Source: Anditalea andensis
GTDB lineage: Bacteria; Bacteroidota; Bacteroidia; Cytophagales; Cyclobacteriaceae
DNA length: 64,000 nucleotides
Assembly (NCBI RefSeq): GCF_000714815.1
Contig: NZ_JMIH01000016.1
Span: 62,001-126,000 of the forward strand
Direction: 5' to 3'
The notes under the pieces: generated by a model
What the model was told of the DNA's origin: nothing
The model's input: the letters and a program-made list of their open reading frames with translations, nothing else
Database searches by the model: none
Part shown: one piece after another, positions 1 through 9,791 of the stretch
How positions within the stretch are numbered: the first letter of the stretch is position 1
Layout of the letters: every line of letters starts with the position of its first letter
Program-made: the position numbers and the translations under genes

Positions 1-262
1 TCTCATATGGCCCGCCGGCAGGATGAGGCGGCAATGAGATGGACCACTTGCCATCTATAGCTGTTTCGGTACGATACACTTGATCAATAAAATGTAAAGT
101 CACTTTTTCTCCGGGGGAAGCCCAACCCCATATATTAAGGTCAACATCTCTTTGCAGTACCATTCCATCACTGATGAGTTTTGGCAGGAATACCTGACCA
201 AAACTTATGGTTTGCGTAAAAAGTGCAAATACAACTATAAACAGGATTTTTAATTTATGCAT
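1..262 (-). CDS. Sialate O-acetylesterase-like protein, N-terminal part (cut by window edge)
   Basis: An open frame starts at an ATG (260-262) and runs off the left edge, giving about 87 residues. Residues 1-22 form a signal peptide (short basic start, hydrophobic core, ending SFGQ). The following stretch 'PKLISDGMVLQRD' and then 'WGWASPGEKV' is the typical beginning of secreted SGNH-type sialate O-acetylesterases, which remove acetyl groups from sialic acid or other acetylated sugars in the periplasm. The catalytic residues lie outside the window, so activity cannot be judged. The next gene upstream is the broken phosphodiesterase gene, 131 bp away; the spacer holds no recognisable gene. Confidence 0.75.
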   Translation of the reverse strand, partial: MHKLKILFIVVFALFTQTISFGQVFLPKLISDGMVLQRDVDLNIWGWASPGEKVTLHFIDQVYRTETAIDGKWSISLPPHPAGGPYE

Positions 263-393
263 ACTTTAATAGTCAATTGTAATTTACAACAGATAAGAAA
301 TGATTTTAGATTAAATTTTCATTACAATTCAGAATTCTTTCCTATAGTTTTGGATATAGAATATCATACTGTTAAAATATCATATTGCTAATC

Positions 394-1635
394 TTAATGA
401 GTAAACAGTTCTTTTACCCGCTCCAGATCCCCATCTATGTTTTCAGGGATAGGTAAATCCAAAATATGGCAAATAAGAGGATATATATCTATATTATAGA
501 CAGCTCCAATCTTTATATTGTTTTTAACTGCTGGTCCTTTTGCATAAAATATACCATGCATGTCTTGATGTGATGGATGGTACCCATGCTCTCCAAATAC
601 CTCGGTCTTGAACAATGCAGCCCTTTTTTGATAATTTAATATTCCTCCTGTATTCACCAGGTAGTATCCTATTTCAGGCAAAATTAAAAGTTCACCCAAA
701 CGTCCCCTATAGGTTTCTATATTTAAATACCCTGTTTGGTCTTCTATATCCACCACTTTAAAGTGTTTTTCTTTCTGCCTTAGGGCTTCCAAAATAGTTT
801 TCTTCTGCTTTACATCATTTATATGGACATGGGCCAAAGCTCCATTATTGATTGGTTTAATTGGTAATCCATGTACTACAGAATCCAAGTTTATCAGGTT
901 CTTTGGTAGCACATTAGTCATACCGTGGTCCGAAACTAAGATTATATTGATATCCAGGTCAAAACTGTTAATACCCTGAAACAATGCTCCTTATTGGGCA
1001 TCCAATGTTTTTAACCGGGTAGATATTTTGCTGTCATTGTCTGGTCCATATGCATGGCCTACATCATCCATATCGGAAAAGTATAGAGTAATCAATCTAG
1101 GTCTTTCTTCCTCCGGAAGTTCCAACCATTCAAAAACTTTACCAATCCGAGTTAAATTACTGACCTTTGCATCATAACTGTAAAAATAAGTTGGCTGCAC
1201 ACCCTGCACTGGTGCTTCTGTACCTACAAAGAAATAGCTGGCAGTGCGTATGCCATGTTGCTCAGCCAAAACCCATATAGGCAATCCACCATACCATGCA
1301 GGATTCTCTACGGCTTTTCTGTCTCCTATACTATAAATTTCATCGAGTTCAGGTGCATAAAAAGCATTATCCACTAAGCCGTGATTTTCAGGTTTCATAC
1401 CCGTAGCTATACTGTAGTGATTAGGAAAAGTTTTAGTCGGATAAGAAGGAATAAGAGAGGAAGCCTCTACCCCTTGATCTATTATACGCTGAATATTTTT
1501 AGGCTGAAACCTCTCGGTATAATCATATCGGTATCCATCCAGAGAAATCAAGATTACGTACTGCTCATTTTTCTGAGCTAAAAGGATGATGGTATTAAAA
1601 AAAAATAATAGGAATGGGTATTTCCATTTACTCAT
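394..1635 (-). pseudogene. Secreted nucleotide pyrophosphatase/phosphodiesterase-type enzyme, interrupted by an in-frame TAA
   Basis: Two open stretches (1635-991 and 990-394) lie in the same frame, separated only by a TAA at 991-993. Together they make one full alkaline-phosphatase-superfamily protein of the NPP type, which hydrolyses phosphodiester or pyrophosphate bonds outside the cytoplasm. Before the stop I see a signal peptide (about residues 1-20), the metal ligand D33 in 'SLDGYRYD' and the nucleophile motif 'PTKTFPNHY' (T69). After it come 'VSDHGM' and 'GEHGYHP', which carry the remaining metal ligands. The stop sits just after 'LKTLDAQ', where relatives continue with a hydrophobic residue, so one base change explains it. 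No frameshift is present. The second half could restart only at TTG 984. Either a recent nonsense mutation or a sequencing error. Confidence 0.8.
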
Positions 1636-1673
1636 GGCACATTATTTAAGCATGCAATTTGGCAAAAGGATAT

Positions 1674-1706
1674 GAAAAAATAAAGGCCACTGGTAACAGT
1701 GGCCTT
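1674..1706 (-). terminator. Rho-independent terminator of the gyrA-TPR unit
   Basis: A perfect 10-bp stem (1683-1692 with 1697-1706) and a GTAA loop are followed, in minus-strand sense, by a T-rich run. It lies just after the stop codon of the TPR gene. Confidence 0.85.
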
Positions 1707-1715
1707 AAATTTATA

Positions 1716-2924
1716 TTAACCTTCCATCCAATCAGGTCCTAGCAGGGCCTGCAGACGCTGGTTGTACTCTTCCGCTTTATCTTTATTATCCAATCGTGTG
1801 TGGATCTGAAAAAGAATTTCTAAAATTTCGGTATTTTCTGGTTTTAATTCAGAAGCCTTGGTAAAATAAGGGACTGAATTTTTATACAAATCATCTGCTT
1901 CTTTTAATAAGCCCTCAGATTTTTTTTCCCACTCATCATCAGCTAAATTATTTACTTCGGTAATTATTCCTCTTGCTCTATCTAAGTATATAGCACCGGT
2001 ATAATAGTTTCCTTCGAAAAATTCAGGATCTGTTTCAACAGTCTTCTTATATTCTTCCAAAGCCCCTTCTAAATCACCTGATTGCTCTTTAAGGTAACCA
2101 TATCTTAATCTGATGGCGTTATCATTTGGATCTTCTTCCAGCGCTTTCTCTATAGAAGCCAACGCTTCGTCCATTTTTTCCAATTGTAGCAATAACTGTA
2201 TTTCAAATTCCTGTAGGCCTTTATCCTCCGGATAAACCGCTCTTGCTTCATTTACCAATCTGTAAGCTTCGTCTTGATCCTGATCAGTACCACTGGCAAT
2301 CTGAATTAGGAAATAATAAGCATTTAATTTATTATATTCTTCATCTTCTATTAATTGCGTAAAATACTTCTTAGCAGCTTCATGATTTTCAATCATATTG
2401 GCGGTATAACCTGCATTAAACACTATAGAAGTATCTGCAGGATCAATATCTGCTGCCAATGCGAAAAAGGCATGGGCTAAATCCATATCGTCATCTTCAT
2501 ACCTTTCTATAGCTTTATCCATAGAAGAAGCCTTTAATCTCATTAAACCTTCGCCTTGAAGATTTTCCGGCATGCCTGGAAGCACATCTTTGTAAATTTC
2601 TTTACCAATTTTACTGTTTCTGTCATTACCATCCAGTTGCATGGCTCTTTCAAATGCAGCATATGCCTCCCTACCGGTAGCGACCGTTGAATTATCGTTG
2701 CTCTCATCAGAGCTGAACATCATCGTTTTGATTTTCCCCTTAACCATATGCGTATTAGGGTCCTCACCTGTTTCAGCATCTTCTAAAGCGGCATCTATAT
2801 CAGTCAATGCCTCTTGATAATCTCCTTTTTTTAAGCTACGTTCTGCGGATCTTACCACCTTCTTTTGACCAAATGCTACTGTGGTCAGGGCAACCAAGGT
2901 AAATGATAAAATTAATTTTCTCAT
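1716..2924 (-). CDS. Secreted tetratricopeptide-repeat protein
   Basis: 402 residues. Residues 1-19 form a signal peptide ending in 'AFGQ', so the protein is exported to the periplasm or surface. The rest is helical TPR material: repeats such as 'DLEGALEEYKKTVETDPEFFEGNYYTG' (about 285-312) and 'NKLNAYYFLIQIA' are visible, with many acidic residues. TPR domains bind other proteins; no catalytic motif is seen. It starts 8 bp after the gyrA stop and is followed by a strong terminator, so it is probably co-transcribed with gyrA. A functional link to gyrase cannot be deduced; the pairing may only reflect shared expression. Confidence 0.85.
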   Translation of the reverse strand: MRKLILSFTLVALTTVAFGQKKVVRSAERSLKKGDYQEALTDIDAALEDAETGEDPNTHMVKGKIKTMMFSSDESNDNSTVATGREAYAAFERAMQLDGNDRNSKIGKEIYKDVLPGMPENLQGEGLMRLKASSMDKAIERYEDDDMDLAHAFFALAADIDPADTSIVFNAGYTANMIENHEAAKKYFTQLIEDEEYNKLNAYYFLIQIASGTDQDQDEAYRLVNEARAVYPEDKGLQEFEIQLLLQLEKMDEALASIEKALEEDPNDNAIRLRYGYLKEQSGDLEGALEEYKKTVETDPEFFEGNYYTGAIYLDRARGIITEVNNLADDEWEKKSEGLLKEADDLYKNSVPYFTKASELKPENTEILEILFQIHTRLDNKDKAEEYNQRLQALLGPDWMEG

Positions 2925-2932
2925 CGTTCTAT

Positions 2933-5509
2933 TTATTCTAAATTATTAGGTTTATCTATTTGATTTTCATCTGTTGAACCATCTTCAAGGTTGTCATTAA
3001 CTTCCTCTGTAGATATACTTGCTTGATCCGCTGGAAGTGTTTCTTCCAATATTTCTTCTATATCTATTTTTTCTATTTTCTCTATGGAAGATATTTCATC
3101 AGTTTCACTTAACTTAATAAGCCTGACGCCTTGTGTGGCTCTACCCATAACACGAAGATCAGCTACAGGAGTTCGGATTGTAATTCCAGATTTGTTAATA
3201 ATCATTAAATCATCAGAATCTACTACCTCTTTAATGGCTACAAGACTACCAGTCTTTTCAGTTACATTCATGGCCTTCACCCCTTTGCCTCCTCTATTGG
3301 TTATGCGGTAGGCATCAAGTGCAGATCTTTTGCCGTATCCTTTCTCAGAAACAACCAATAGGGTCGCGTCTTCGCGTAAAGCACAAACCATGCCAACCAC
3401 ATAATCATTCTCATCCGCCAGTTTCATCGCTTTTACACCTGTAGCGGTTCGTCCCATAGGTCTTACAGTAGATTCATGAAAATGAATGGCTCTACCAGAT
3501 TTAGCTGCTATTATAATATGTGTATCCCCATTGGTCATCTCCACATTGATCAGCTGATCATCCTCCCTTATATTAAGGGCAATGATACCATTGGTTCTCG
3601 GACGGGAGTACTGCTCAAGGGTAGTTTTTTTGATTATCCCCTGCTTGGTCACCATCACCAGGAAATTATTATTAATATAGTCCTCATTCCCCAGATCTGC
3701 TACCTGAATGATCGATCTAATTTTATCATCACTTTCAATATTGATAAGATTCTGTATCGGTCTTCCTTTGGAAGTCTTTCCGCCTTCCGGAATGGCATAA
3801 GTCTTTAACCAGAAAAGTTTTCCCTTATCAGTAAAGATCAACAGATAATTATGAGTTGAGGCTGTGAAGAGGTATTCGGTAAAATCATCCTGCTTAGTAG
3901 AAACCCCTCTAGCTCCCACCCCTCCTCTGGATTGGGTTCTATATTCGGTAAGTACGGTTCTTTTAATATACCCTTGATGAGAAACGGTAATGATTACCTC
4001 CTCATTAGGAATCATATCTTCATAACTAAAGTCTTCAGCATCATGCTCAATGGTCGTTCTTCTGTCATCAGCATAGCGGGACTTCATTTCTTGCAGTTCA
4101 TCTTTGATGATCTGCATTCTTTTATCTTCATTGGCCAAAATTTCTTTTAGCTCTTCGATAAGTTTCATGAGTTCATCATATTCATTCTGGATCTTTTCAC
4201 GCTCCATACCGGTAAGCCGCTGAAGTCTCATATCCAAAATGGCCCTAGCCTGAAGTTCACTTAACTCGAATCTCTCCATCAACCCGGTACGGGCTGTTTC
4301 GGGATCTTTAGAGCTTCTAATCAGTGTGATCACCTCATCCAGGTGATCGAGCGCTATAAGATATCCCTGTAGGATATGGGCTCTTTTTTCCGCTTCTCTC
4401 AGTTCATATTCTGTCCTGCGGACTACCACTTCATGTCTATGGTTGACATAGTGTATGATGAGGTCTTTCAGATTCAGTGTATGAGGTCTTCCTTTGACCA
4501 GTGCCACATTATTGACACTGAATGAAGTTTGAAGCCCGGTATATTTATAAAGATTGTTTAATACTACATTTGAAATGGCATCTTTTTTCAGTTCATACAC
4601 AATGCGCATCCCCTGACGGTCTGATTCATCTCTGATGGCGGAGATTCCTTCTAGTTTCTTTTCGTTGATAAGCTGGGCGGTTTTTTCTACCATACCTGCT
4701 TTATTGACCATATATGGGATCTCAGTGATGACGATCATCTCGCGGCCCGAATCCTTCGTTTCTACAGAAGCTTTACCTCTCATTACTACACGGCCTCTAC
4801 CTGTTTCAAAGGCATTTTTGACGCCGTTATAACCATAGATAATACCACCTGTAGGAAAATCTGGCGCTATGATATGCTCCATCAGTTCTGCTATGGTTAT
4901 ATCCCGGTTATCTATATAAGCTATGATACCATCTACTACTTCTCCCAGATTATGGGGAGCCATATTAGTAGCCATACCTACAGCTATACCGGAAGCACCA
5001 TTTAGTAGAAGGTTAGGGATTTTGGCCGGTAATACGGAAGGCTCTTTTAAAGAGTCATCAAAGTTAAGCTGGAAATCTACCGTTTCCTTATTGATATCTA
5101 CTAATAGCTCTTCCGCTATCCGCTTCAATCTGGCTTCGGTATAACGCATCGCAGCCGGTGAATCACCATCTACAGACCCAAAGTTACCCTGAGGGTCTAC
5201 CAATGGATATCTCAGGGACCAGTGCTGGGCCATTCGAACCATGGTTTCATATACAGCGGAGTCACCATGCGGGTGATATTTACCAAGTACTTCCCCTACT
5301 ATTCTGGCTGATTTTTTATATGGTTTGTTATGTGCTACTCCTAGTTCCTGCATACCGTAAAGGATGCGGCGGTGAACTGGTTTTAATCCATCTCGGACAT
5401 CTGGCAATGCTCGGGAAACAATAACGGACATCGAATAATCGATGTATGCCCCACGCATTTCCTCTTCAATGTTAATCGGTATAATGTTCTCGTTTTCTCC
5501 TTGAGCCAT
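2933..5509 (-). CDS. gyrA: DNA gyrase subunit A
   Basis: 858 residues. GyrA forms the A2B2 gyrase with GyrB and introduces negative supercoils by passing DNA through a double-strand break. The breakage-reunion domain begins at about residue 10. The quinolone-binding region '[12 protein letters not shown]' has S84 and E88, matching E. coli S83 and D87, so it looks drug-sensitive. The catalytic tyrosine is Y123 in '[10 protein letters not shown]'. The C-terminal beta-pinwheel (about 505-810) contains the GyrA-box '[10 protein letters not shown]', which separates it from ParC. An acidic tail of about 45 residues follows. The gyrB partner is not in the window; parC and parE lie at 58-62.5 kb. Confidence 0.97.
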   Translation of the reverse strand: MAQGENENIIPINIEEEMRGAYIDYSMSVIVSRALPDVRDGLKPVHRRILYGMQELGVAHNKPYKKSARIVGEVLGKYHPHGDSAVYETMVRMAQHWSLRYPLVDPQGNFGSVDGDSPAAMRYTEARLKRIAEELLVDINKETVDFQLNFDDSLKEPSVLPAKIPNLLLNGASGIAVGMATNMAPHNLGEVVDGIIAYIDNRDITIAELMEHIIAPDFPTGGIIYGYNGVKNAFETGRGRVVMRGKASVETKDSGREMIVITEIPYMVNKAGMVEKTAQLINEKKLEGISAIRDESDRQGMRIVYELKKDAISNVVLNNLYKYTGLQTSFSVNNVALVKGRPHTLNLKDLIIHYVNHRHEVVVRRTEYELREAEKRAHILQGYLIALDHLDEVITLIRSSKDPETARTGLMERFELSELQARAILDMRLQRLTGMEREKIQNEYDELMKLIEELKEILANEDKRMQIIKDELQEMKSRYADDRRTTIEHDAEDFSYEDMIPNEEVIITVSHQGYIKRTVLTEYRTQSRGGVGARGVSTKQDDFTEYLFTASTHNYLLIFTDKGKLFWLKTYAIPEGGKTSKGRPIQNLINIESDDKIRSIIQVADLGNEDYINNNFLVMVTKQGIIKKTTLEQYSRPRTNGIIALNIREDDQLINVEMTNGDTHIIIAAKSGRAIHFHESTVRPMGRTATGVKAMKLADENDYVVGMVCALREDATLLVVSEKGYGKRSALDAYRITNRGGKGVKAMNVTEKTGSLVAIKEVVDSDDLMIINKSGITIRTPVADLRVMGRATQGVRLIKLSETDEISSIEKIEKIDIEEILEETLPADQASISTEEVNDNLEDGSTDENQIDKPNNLE

Positions 5510-5570
5510 AATTATAATTTCTCAATATAAGGTTGCAAGATAAGAAAAAGAATAGGCTTTTAAAACAGTA

Positions 5571-5593
5571 AATAAATAGGATTTAACCTATTT
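5571..5593 (-). terminator. Weak hairpin after the outer-membrane protein gene
   Basis: A 7-bp stem (5574-5580 with 5587-5593) with a 6-base loop is followed in minus sense by ATTTATT. It lies between the stop of the 5607-6593 gene and the gyrA start. The stem is AT-rich, so termination may be inefficient. Confidence 0.4.
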
Positions 5594-5606
5594 TATGACA
5601 ATAATG

Positions 5607-6593
5607 TCACCATTGACCTACCTTACGGTTCTGCATGTTCCAGATCGAACTTCCCCTATATTCCACCCCGTCATGTATGTGTCTCATTTTCACACCGCAT
5701 CCTGCTACTTTGCATCTTTTATTACCTGGCATTCTTATGGAGAAGCCGGCATTTAATGTAAACAGGTGCTGGTTCATGACCTGCAATTCTGGGAGATCAG
5801 GGCGGTCATATCCAAAAGTTCTCCTTTCAAAATTAGGTTTTAAATAAACCTTCGCATATTCGGACAGCTCTCTTTCTATTTTTAAACCTATTCCATAAAA
5901 TGGCTCATCGGAGGTAAGATGAAAATCAAAAGAATTCCTGATCAAGATTTTACCTGCTTCACCTTCCAAAATAAACCGCCAAGGGTAATTTTGCCTAAGC
6001 CTTAGCTTTTTTTCTGCCTGCATATAGGTATTGTTCCCTGAATAGTTTCTATACTGCCAATTGAGCACTTTAGCCCGCCTTCTGGCATCATACAGGATCA
6101 GTCCAAATGAACCATAAAGTTTGTCAAAAGTGTAAGCTCCCCCTTCAAATGCAAAAGAATAATCCTGAAAATCTGCAGGACCTATTCTTCCAAACTCACG
6201 CCCATACCCTCCCCCTATCGTAGCAAAGCCAAATAGATCTATGGTCACACCCGCATTGATAGGTACAGCAAAATCACTTCCCTTGAAGGACGTGGCTCCC
6301 TCGGGCTCAAATGGCAAACCTGCACCATCTGCTGACAGATATGATATAGGATAACTACTTACATTATTACTTAAGAAATCCATTTGATAGGTGTGATAGG
6401 ACATGCCTGCAGAAACATTAAAACTGATGCTGCTAAGCACATTACGCGTAAAATTGCCTATTGCACTGGAGCTTTTTGGATTTCTAGCTTTGGTATCTAT
6501 TCCGAATATATCGCCTTGGGCCAAACTGGTGTGGGATATCCCTATCAGGATAATACAAAATAGGACTGTTTGGGAAATGTAAATATTTTTCAT
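5607..6593 (-). CDS. Outer-membrane-type secreted protein of unknown function
   Basis: 328 residues from the ATG at 6591-6593. I prefer this start because a signal peptide ('MKNIYISQ...', ending in 'SLAQ') begins there, and the in-frame codons further upstream fall inside the neighbouring gene's terminator hairpin. The mature part alternates polar and hydrophobic residues and is rich in Gly, Tyr and Phe ('GVTIDLFGFATIGGGYGREF'), as expected of a beta-barrel or beta-rich outer-membrane protein. The last 30 residues contain cysteines in 'CKVAGCGVK' and end in 'VGQW'. No family is recognised. It stands alone between two terminators. Confidence 0.7.
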   Translation of the reverse strand: MKNIYISQTVLFCIILIGISHTSLAQGDIFGIDTKARNPKSSSAIGNFTRNVLSSISFNVSAGMSYHTYQMDFLSNNVSSYPISYLSADGAGLPFEPEGATSFKGSDFAVPINAGVTIDLFGFATIGGGYGREFGRIGPADFQDYSFAFEGGAYTFDKLYGSFGLILYDARRRAKVLNWQYRNYSGNNTYMQAEKKLRLRQNYPWRFILEGEAGKILIRNSFDFHLTSDEPFYGIGLKIERELSEYAKVYLKPNFERRTFGYDRPDLPELQVMNQHLFTLNAGFSIRMPGNKRCKVAGCGVKMRHIHDGVEYRGSSIWNMQNRKVGQW

Positions 6594-6644
6594 CGTAAGG
6601 GTATAACGAGATCTAAAGTCTCTTATTGGCGATAAATATAAAAC

Positions 6645-6677
6645 AAAAAAGCCTTCCAATTATTTGGAAGGCTTTTT
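6645..6677 (-). terminator. Rho-independent terminator
   Basis: A perfect 11-bp stem (6649-6659 with 6664-6674), extended by A:T pairs, with a TTAT loop and a T-run in minus sense. It ends the transcript of the small secreted protein gene at 6696-7214. Confidence 0.88.
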
Positions 6678-6695
6678 AAAATGATAATAATTCAA

Positions 6696-7214
6696 TTATC
6701 TGCCAACGCCATCGGCTAATTCATTATCATTCTCTCTTTGGTCTTTCAATTCAGCTATTTTACTGTCCACTCTTTCTTTTACAGCTGGATCTTCCTTCAT
6801 AGCTTTATTGATTTTGTTATAAGTGGAAGCTCCCAAGAAATCTTTGTCCATAATAAGATCTGTTTTCAGAGTTCTTACTTCATCGGCTAAAGATTCTGTA
6901 AAATCCAATATTTCCTGGTATGCTGCCTGCTCTTCAGCAGTGATATTAGCGGCTTCCATTTTCTCTTCGTTTCCCCAAGCAGCTTTTATTTCATTGTATC
7001 TGCCTGCTCCATCGATAGCTTCATTGTTTTTGATCATATCTACAAGCTCAGCATTTTTTGATTCGTAAAATGACATAACAGAGTCTTCCATCATAGCAAA
7101 TTTTTCCAACTCTTCTTCTGTAATCTCATCAGAAGGGGCTGCAGTTTCCTGTGCAATAGCATTAAGGTTTAATAGACCGGCCATCATAATGGCTAAGACA
7201 AATAATCGCTTCAT
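6696..7214 (-). CDS. Small secreted helical protein of unknown function
   Basis: 172 residues. A signal peptide (1-21, ending 'NAIAQ') is followed by a Glu/Lys-rich, almost entirely helical protein with no cysteine. The stretch 'EITEEELEKFAMMEDSVMSFYE' at the start of the mature part and its loosely repeated C-terminal copy ('NKAMKEDPAVKERVDSKIAELKDQ') resemble short periplasmic DUF4168-like proteins, but this is only an impression from composition and size. It is monocistronic, with its own terminator. Function unknown. Confidence 0.7.
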   Translation of the reverse strand: MKRLFVLAIMMAGLLNLNAIAQETAAPSDEITEEELEKFAMMEDSVMSFYESKNAELVDMIKNNEAIDGAGRYNEIKAAWGNEEKMEAANITAEEQAAYQEILDFTESLADEVRTLKTDLIMDKDFLGASTYNKINKAMKEDPAVKERVDSKIAELKDQRENDNELADGVGR

Positions 7215-7354
7215 ATTTTATAATTTAGTTTAGATTTAAGGTTTCAAAATTCAATTAAACAGATTCTTGGCAGTATAACAAGAAATTGTACAAAAAATGA
7301 GCCATTTTAAATGTTAAAACCCCTTAAAAAACATTTAAACCATTATTATTATGA

Positions 7355-8008
7355 TTATTTTAATACTTTTAAATCTGCTATAACCTGCTTAGGATCTGCT
7401 GCTGAAAAGACAAAATTACCTGCTACCAACACATCTGCACCTGCATCTTTAAGCATTTGGGCATTATTAGCATTTACCCCGCCGTCTATTTCTATTTTTG
7501 TATTTGCACCAGTCTCGGATATCATTTTTTTCAAATCCTTAATTTTAGTATAGGTATGTTCTATAAATTTTTGCCCCCCAAATCCGGGATTCACAGACAT
7601 GATGCATACCATATCAATATCTTGTATCACATTCCTGATAGTTTCTATAGAAGTATGTGGATTAATAGCTACACCAGCCTGGCACCCCAAGTCTTTTATC
7701 GCCTGTAAAGTACGGTGCAGGTGGTTACATGCTTCCACATGTACTGATATGATAGCAGCTCCTGCGTTTTTGAAGGCCTCTAAATATTGGTCAGGATTTA
7801 TGATCATCAAATGTACATCCAGCGGTTTAAGCGCATGCCGTTTTATAGCCTCTGTTACAGGGAGGCCAAAAGATATATTGGGGACAAAAACACCATCCAT
7901 AATGTCTACATGAATATAGTCCGCATCGGATTTATTCAACATTTCTACTTCCTGCTGGAGGTTGGCAAAGTCTGCTGCCAATACTGAGGGCGCTATTAAT
8001 ATACTCAT
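7355..8008 (-). CDS. rpe: Ribulose-phosphate 3-epimerase
   Basis: 217 residues, the usual length. It interconverts ribulose-5-phosphate and xylulose-5-phosphate in the pentose phosphate pathway in the cytoplasm. The TIM-barrel signatures are present: 'IAPSVLAADFANL' (5-17), metal and catalytic residues H33, D35 and H66 ('HVDIMDG', 'DVHLMI'), 'SVNPGFGGQ' (138-146), and the second catalytic aspartate D175 in 'EIDGGVN'. It appears to be transcribed alone, from a consensus promoter about 100 bp upstream. Confidence 0.97.
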   Translation of the reverse strand: MSILIAPSVLAADFANLQQEVEMLNKSDADYIHVDIMDGVFVPNISFGLPVTEAIKRHALKPLDVHLMIINPDQYLEAFKNAGAAIISVHVEACNHLHRTLQAIKDLGCQAGVAINPHTSIETIRNVIQDIDMVCIMSVNPGFGGQKFIEHTYTKIKDLKKMISETGANTKIEIDGGVNANNAQMLKDAGADVLVAGNFVFSAADPKQVIADLKVLK

Positions 8009-8104
8009 GGTCTGTTTGGTGAATAAATTTAAGTTATGTAAAAAAACGCAGTCTTTAAAATAAAATATGGATTAAGACATTAAAATGATTTTAGAGACAT
8101 AGGG

Positions 8105-8137
8105 CAAATATAACTATGAAAAGCCGATAAAATACAA
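8105..8137 (-). promoter_or_regulatory. Putative Bacteroidota promoter upstream of rpe
   Basis: In minus sense a TTG (8135-8137) is separated by 22 bases from TATATTTG (8105-8112), a perfect match to the TAnnTTTG -7 box. It would give rpe a leader of about 90 nt. It is a pattern match only. Confidence 0.5.
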
Positions 8138-8161
8138 GATGCTCATGTGCAGAATATATGG

Positions 8162-9589
8162 CTATTTTATTGTTTCCTCGGGATCCAAAATATAATCATC
8201 CGTATGGTGGTCATTGGTATCTGATGACAATCCATGATAGGCACTGGAAAAATTGGGGATGCCGTACCCGAAATCATTATCGGGTGTTTCTGCCTGACTT
8301 GCGGTATTGAGAATTAGGTTCAATAATTCTTTCCGGGTAAGGGCTGGTTTAGACTGCCATAGGCCAGCAGCCATGGCCGCTACCTGAGGCGCCGAAAAAG
8401 ATGTTCCGCTAGCTGTCCCTACTCCACTGGGCGTGCGCCATAAAGATACGCTACTTCCCAAAGTAGTAACCTCTGGCTTAATGCGGCCATCAGCTGTAGG
8501 CCCTACGGAACTAAAACTAGATTTCCTCATACTATTGGTAATGGCTCCCACAGATAATATACCTTCCGCGTCCGATGGCGCAGTAATAGTTCTCCAATTT
8601 CCGGAGCCTTCATTTCCAGCACTCGTTACCACCAAAATACCCTTTTCTGCTGCCATAGCAGCTCCTTTGGTAATGATAGCTGTTTTACCATCTAGTGCAT
8701 CTTTTGAATAATTCATCTGTGGATCATTAAACACATTATAGCCTAATGAGCTGTTGATTATATCCACTCCTAAACTATCCGCAAATTCAGCTGCTCTCAC
8801 CCAATTGTATTCTTCTACCCGGTATTCAGATCTGACATCTTCTGTAATACAAAGTATAAAATCAGCATCATAGGCACCAGCCACCAGTGAGGCCATCTCA
8901 TTAGATCCTATTAATGATAGTGCACCTGTACCGTGTGTATCCGAACGAAAAACAGTACCAGAATGTGGCAAAACAAAATCTCTTGTAGCTATAATTTTCT
9001 CATTATCAAATAAATGCTTAATCGCAGGAATTTTATCTGCATATAAGAAGCCGCCATCAAATATGGCTATACTGATTCCATCTCCGGTATAGCCTTCTTT
9101 ATGCATAGCTGGAATGCCCAAAAGCTCATTTTGAAACTCATACGCACTCACTGATTTTTTTAAAAAGTTAAATCTGAATGGGAATGGTTTGGATTCTTTT
9201 TTGGCTGAATGACTCGAATCATAAAAACCTCTTGCCACCAGTTCTATTTTTTCAACAAATGGAAACTGACCTATTTCCTCTATCTGGGCTTCTGTGGCTA
9301 TCACTACCGAAGAATTTAACCATTTACTCTGATACTGGACCTGCTCCACATATTCCATTATTTTGTTGGAATATTTTTCCGAAACTGGTAGGTCAGTACT
9401 ATCTATGGGGCTGTTTTCTTTAATCCTCCTATCGACGGTTTTTTGACTTAAAAATTTGCCAGGATCATCTAATGAATAGGTATTTTGAGGTTTATATTTA
9501 TATTGGATAGCATATCTATCCTGGCCCATGGTAAGATGAGCCAGACTCATGCACATCATCAAAACCGCAGTAAATTTAATTTTTTTCAT
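8162..9589 (-). CDS. Secreted subtilisin-like serine protease (S8 family)
   Basis: 475 residues. A signal peptide (1-22, ending 'TMGQ') is followed by a pro-region (about 23-120) containing 'FLSQKTVDRR', common in Bacteroidota S8 proteases. The catalytic domain has D178 ('AIFDGG'), H219 ('DTHGTG'), the oxyanion N326 ('SAGNEG') and S397 ('GTSFSAP'), so all active-site residues are in place. It ends soon after the domain, with no obvious Por-secretion C-terminal domain, so it is probably periplasmic or released. Its start overlaps by 14 bp the end of a 71-residue gene, suggesting coupled translation. Confidence 0.92.
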   Translation of the reverse strand: MKKIKFTAVLMMCMSLAHLTMGQDRYAIQYKYKPQNTYSLDDPGKFLSQKTVDRRIKENSPIDSTDLPVSEKYSNKIMEYVEQVQYQSKWLNSSVVIATEAQIEEIGQFPFVEKIELVARGFYDSSHSAKKESKPFPFRFNFLKKSVSAYEFQNELLGIPAMHKEGYTGDGISIAIFDGGFLYADKIPAIKHLFDNEKIIATRDFVLPHSGTVFRSDTHGTGALSLIGSNEMASLVAGAYDADFILCITEDVRSEYRVEEYNWVRAAEFADSLGVDIINSSLGYNVFNDPQMNYSKDALDGKTAIITKGAAMAAEKGILVVTSAGNEGSGNWRTITAPSDAEGILSVGAITNSMRKSSFSSVGPTADGRIKPEVTTLGSSVSLWRTPSGVGTASGTSFSAPQVAAMAAGLWQSKPALTRKELLNLILNTASQAETPDNDFGYGIPNFSSAYHGLSSDTNDHHTDDYILDPEETIK

Positions 9590-9791
9590 ATTTAAGCAAC
9601 TTTACATGCTCTAAACGGGCTGATTCAATCCTTTGTTCCCCAAAGCAGTTATTCATCATGCAATAGGTGATTTTTTCATGGAAGGTTTCTATTAAACCTA
9701 TATCCTTAGCAAATATCTCATATTTTATTTCTTCACCTAGCATTGGTTCATCTGTTTTTACATAAATTACCGCAAATACATTCCTGTACAT
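9576..9791 (-). CDS. Small protein overlapping the subtilase start
   Basis: 71 residues from the ATG at 9789-9791; a TTG at 9848 would add 19 residues but is less likely. There is no signal peptide or membrane segment. The sequence is mixed alpha/beta, with two close cysteines in 'YCMMNNCFGEQRI'. Its last 14 bases are the first 14 bases of the subtilase gene, a typical translational-coupling arrangement, which is the main reason to accept it. It could be a short protease partner or regulator, but nothing in the sequence proves this, and no family is recognised. Confidence 0.5.
   Translation of the reverse strand: MYRNVFAVIYVKTDEPMLGEEIKYEIFAKDIGLIETFHEKITYCMMNNCFGEQRIESARLEHVKLLKYEKN

Noticed and set aside
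6594..6659. N-terminal extension of the outer-membrane protein gene
   Set aside because: The extra 22 codons read into the neighbouring terminator and would bury the signal peptide; the ATG at 6591-6593 is preferred.
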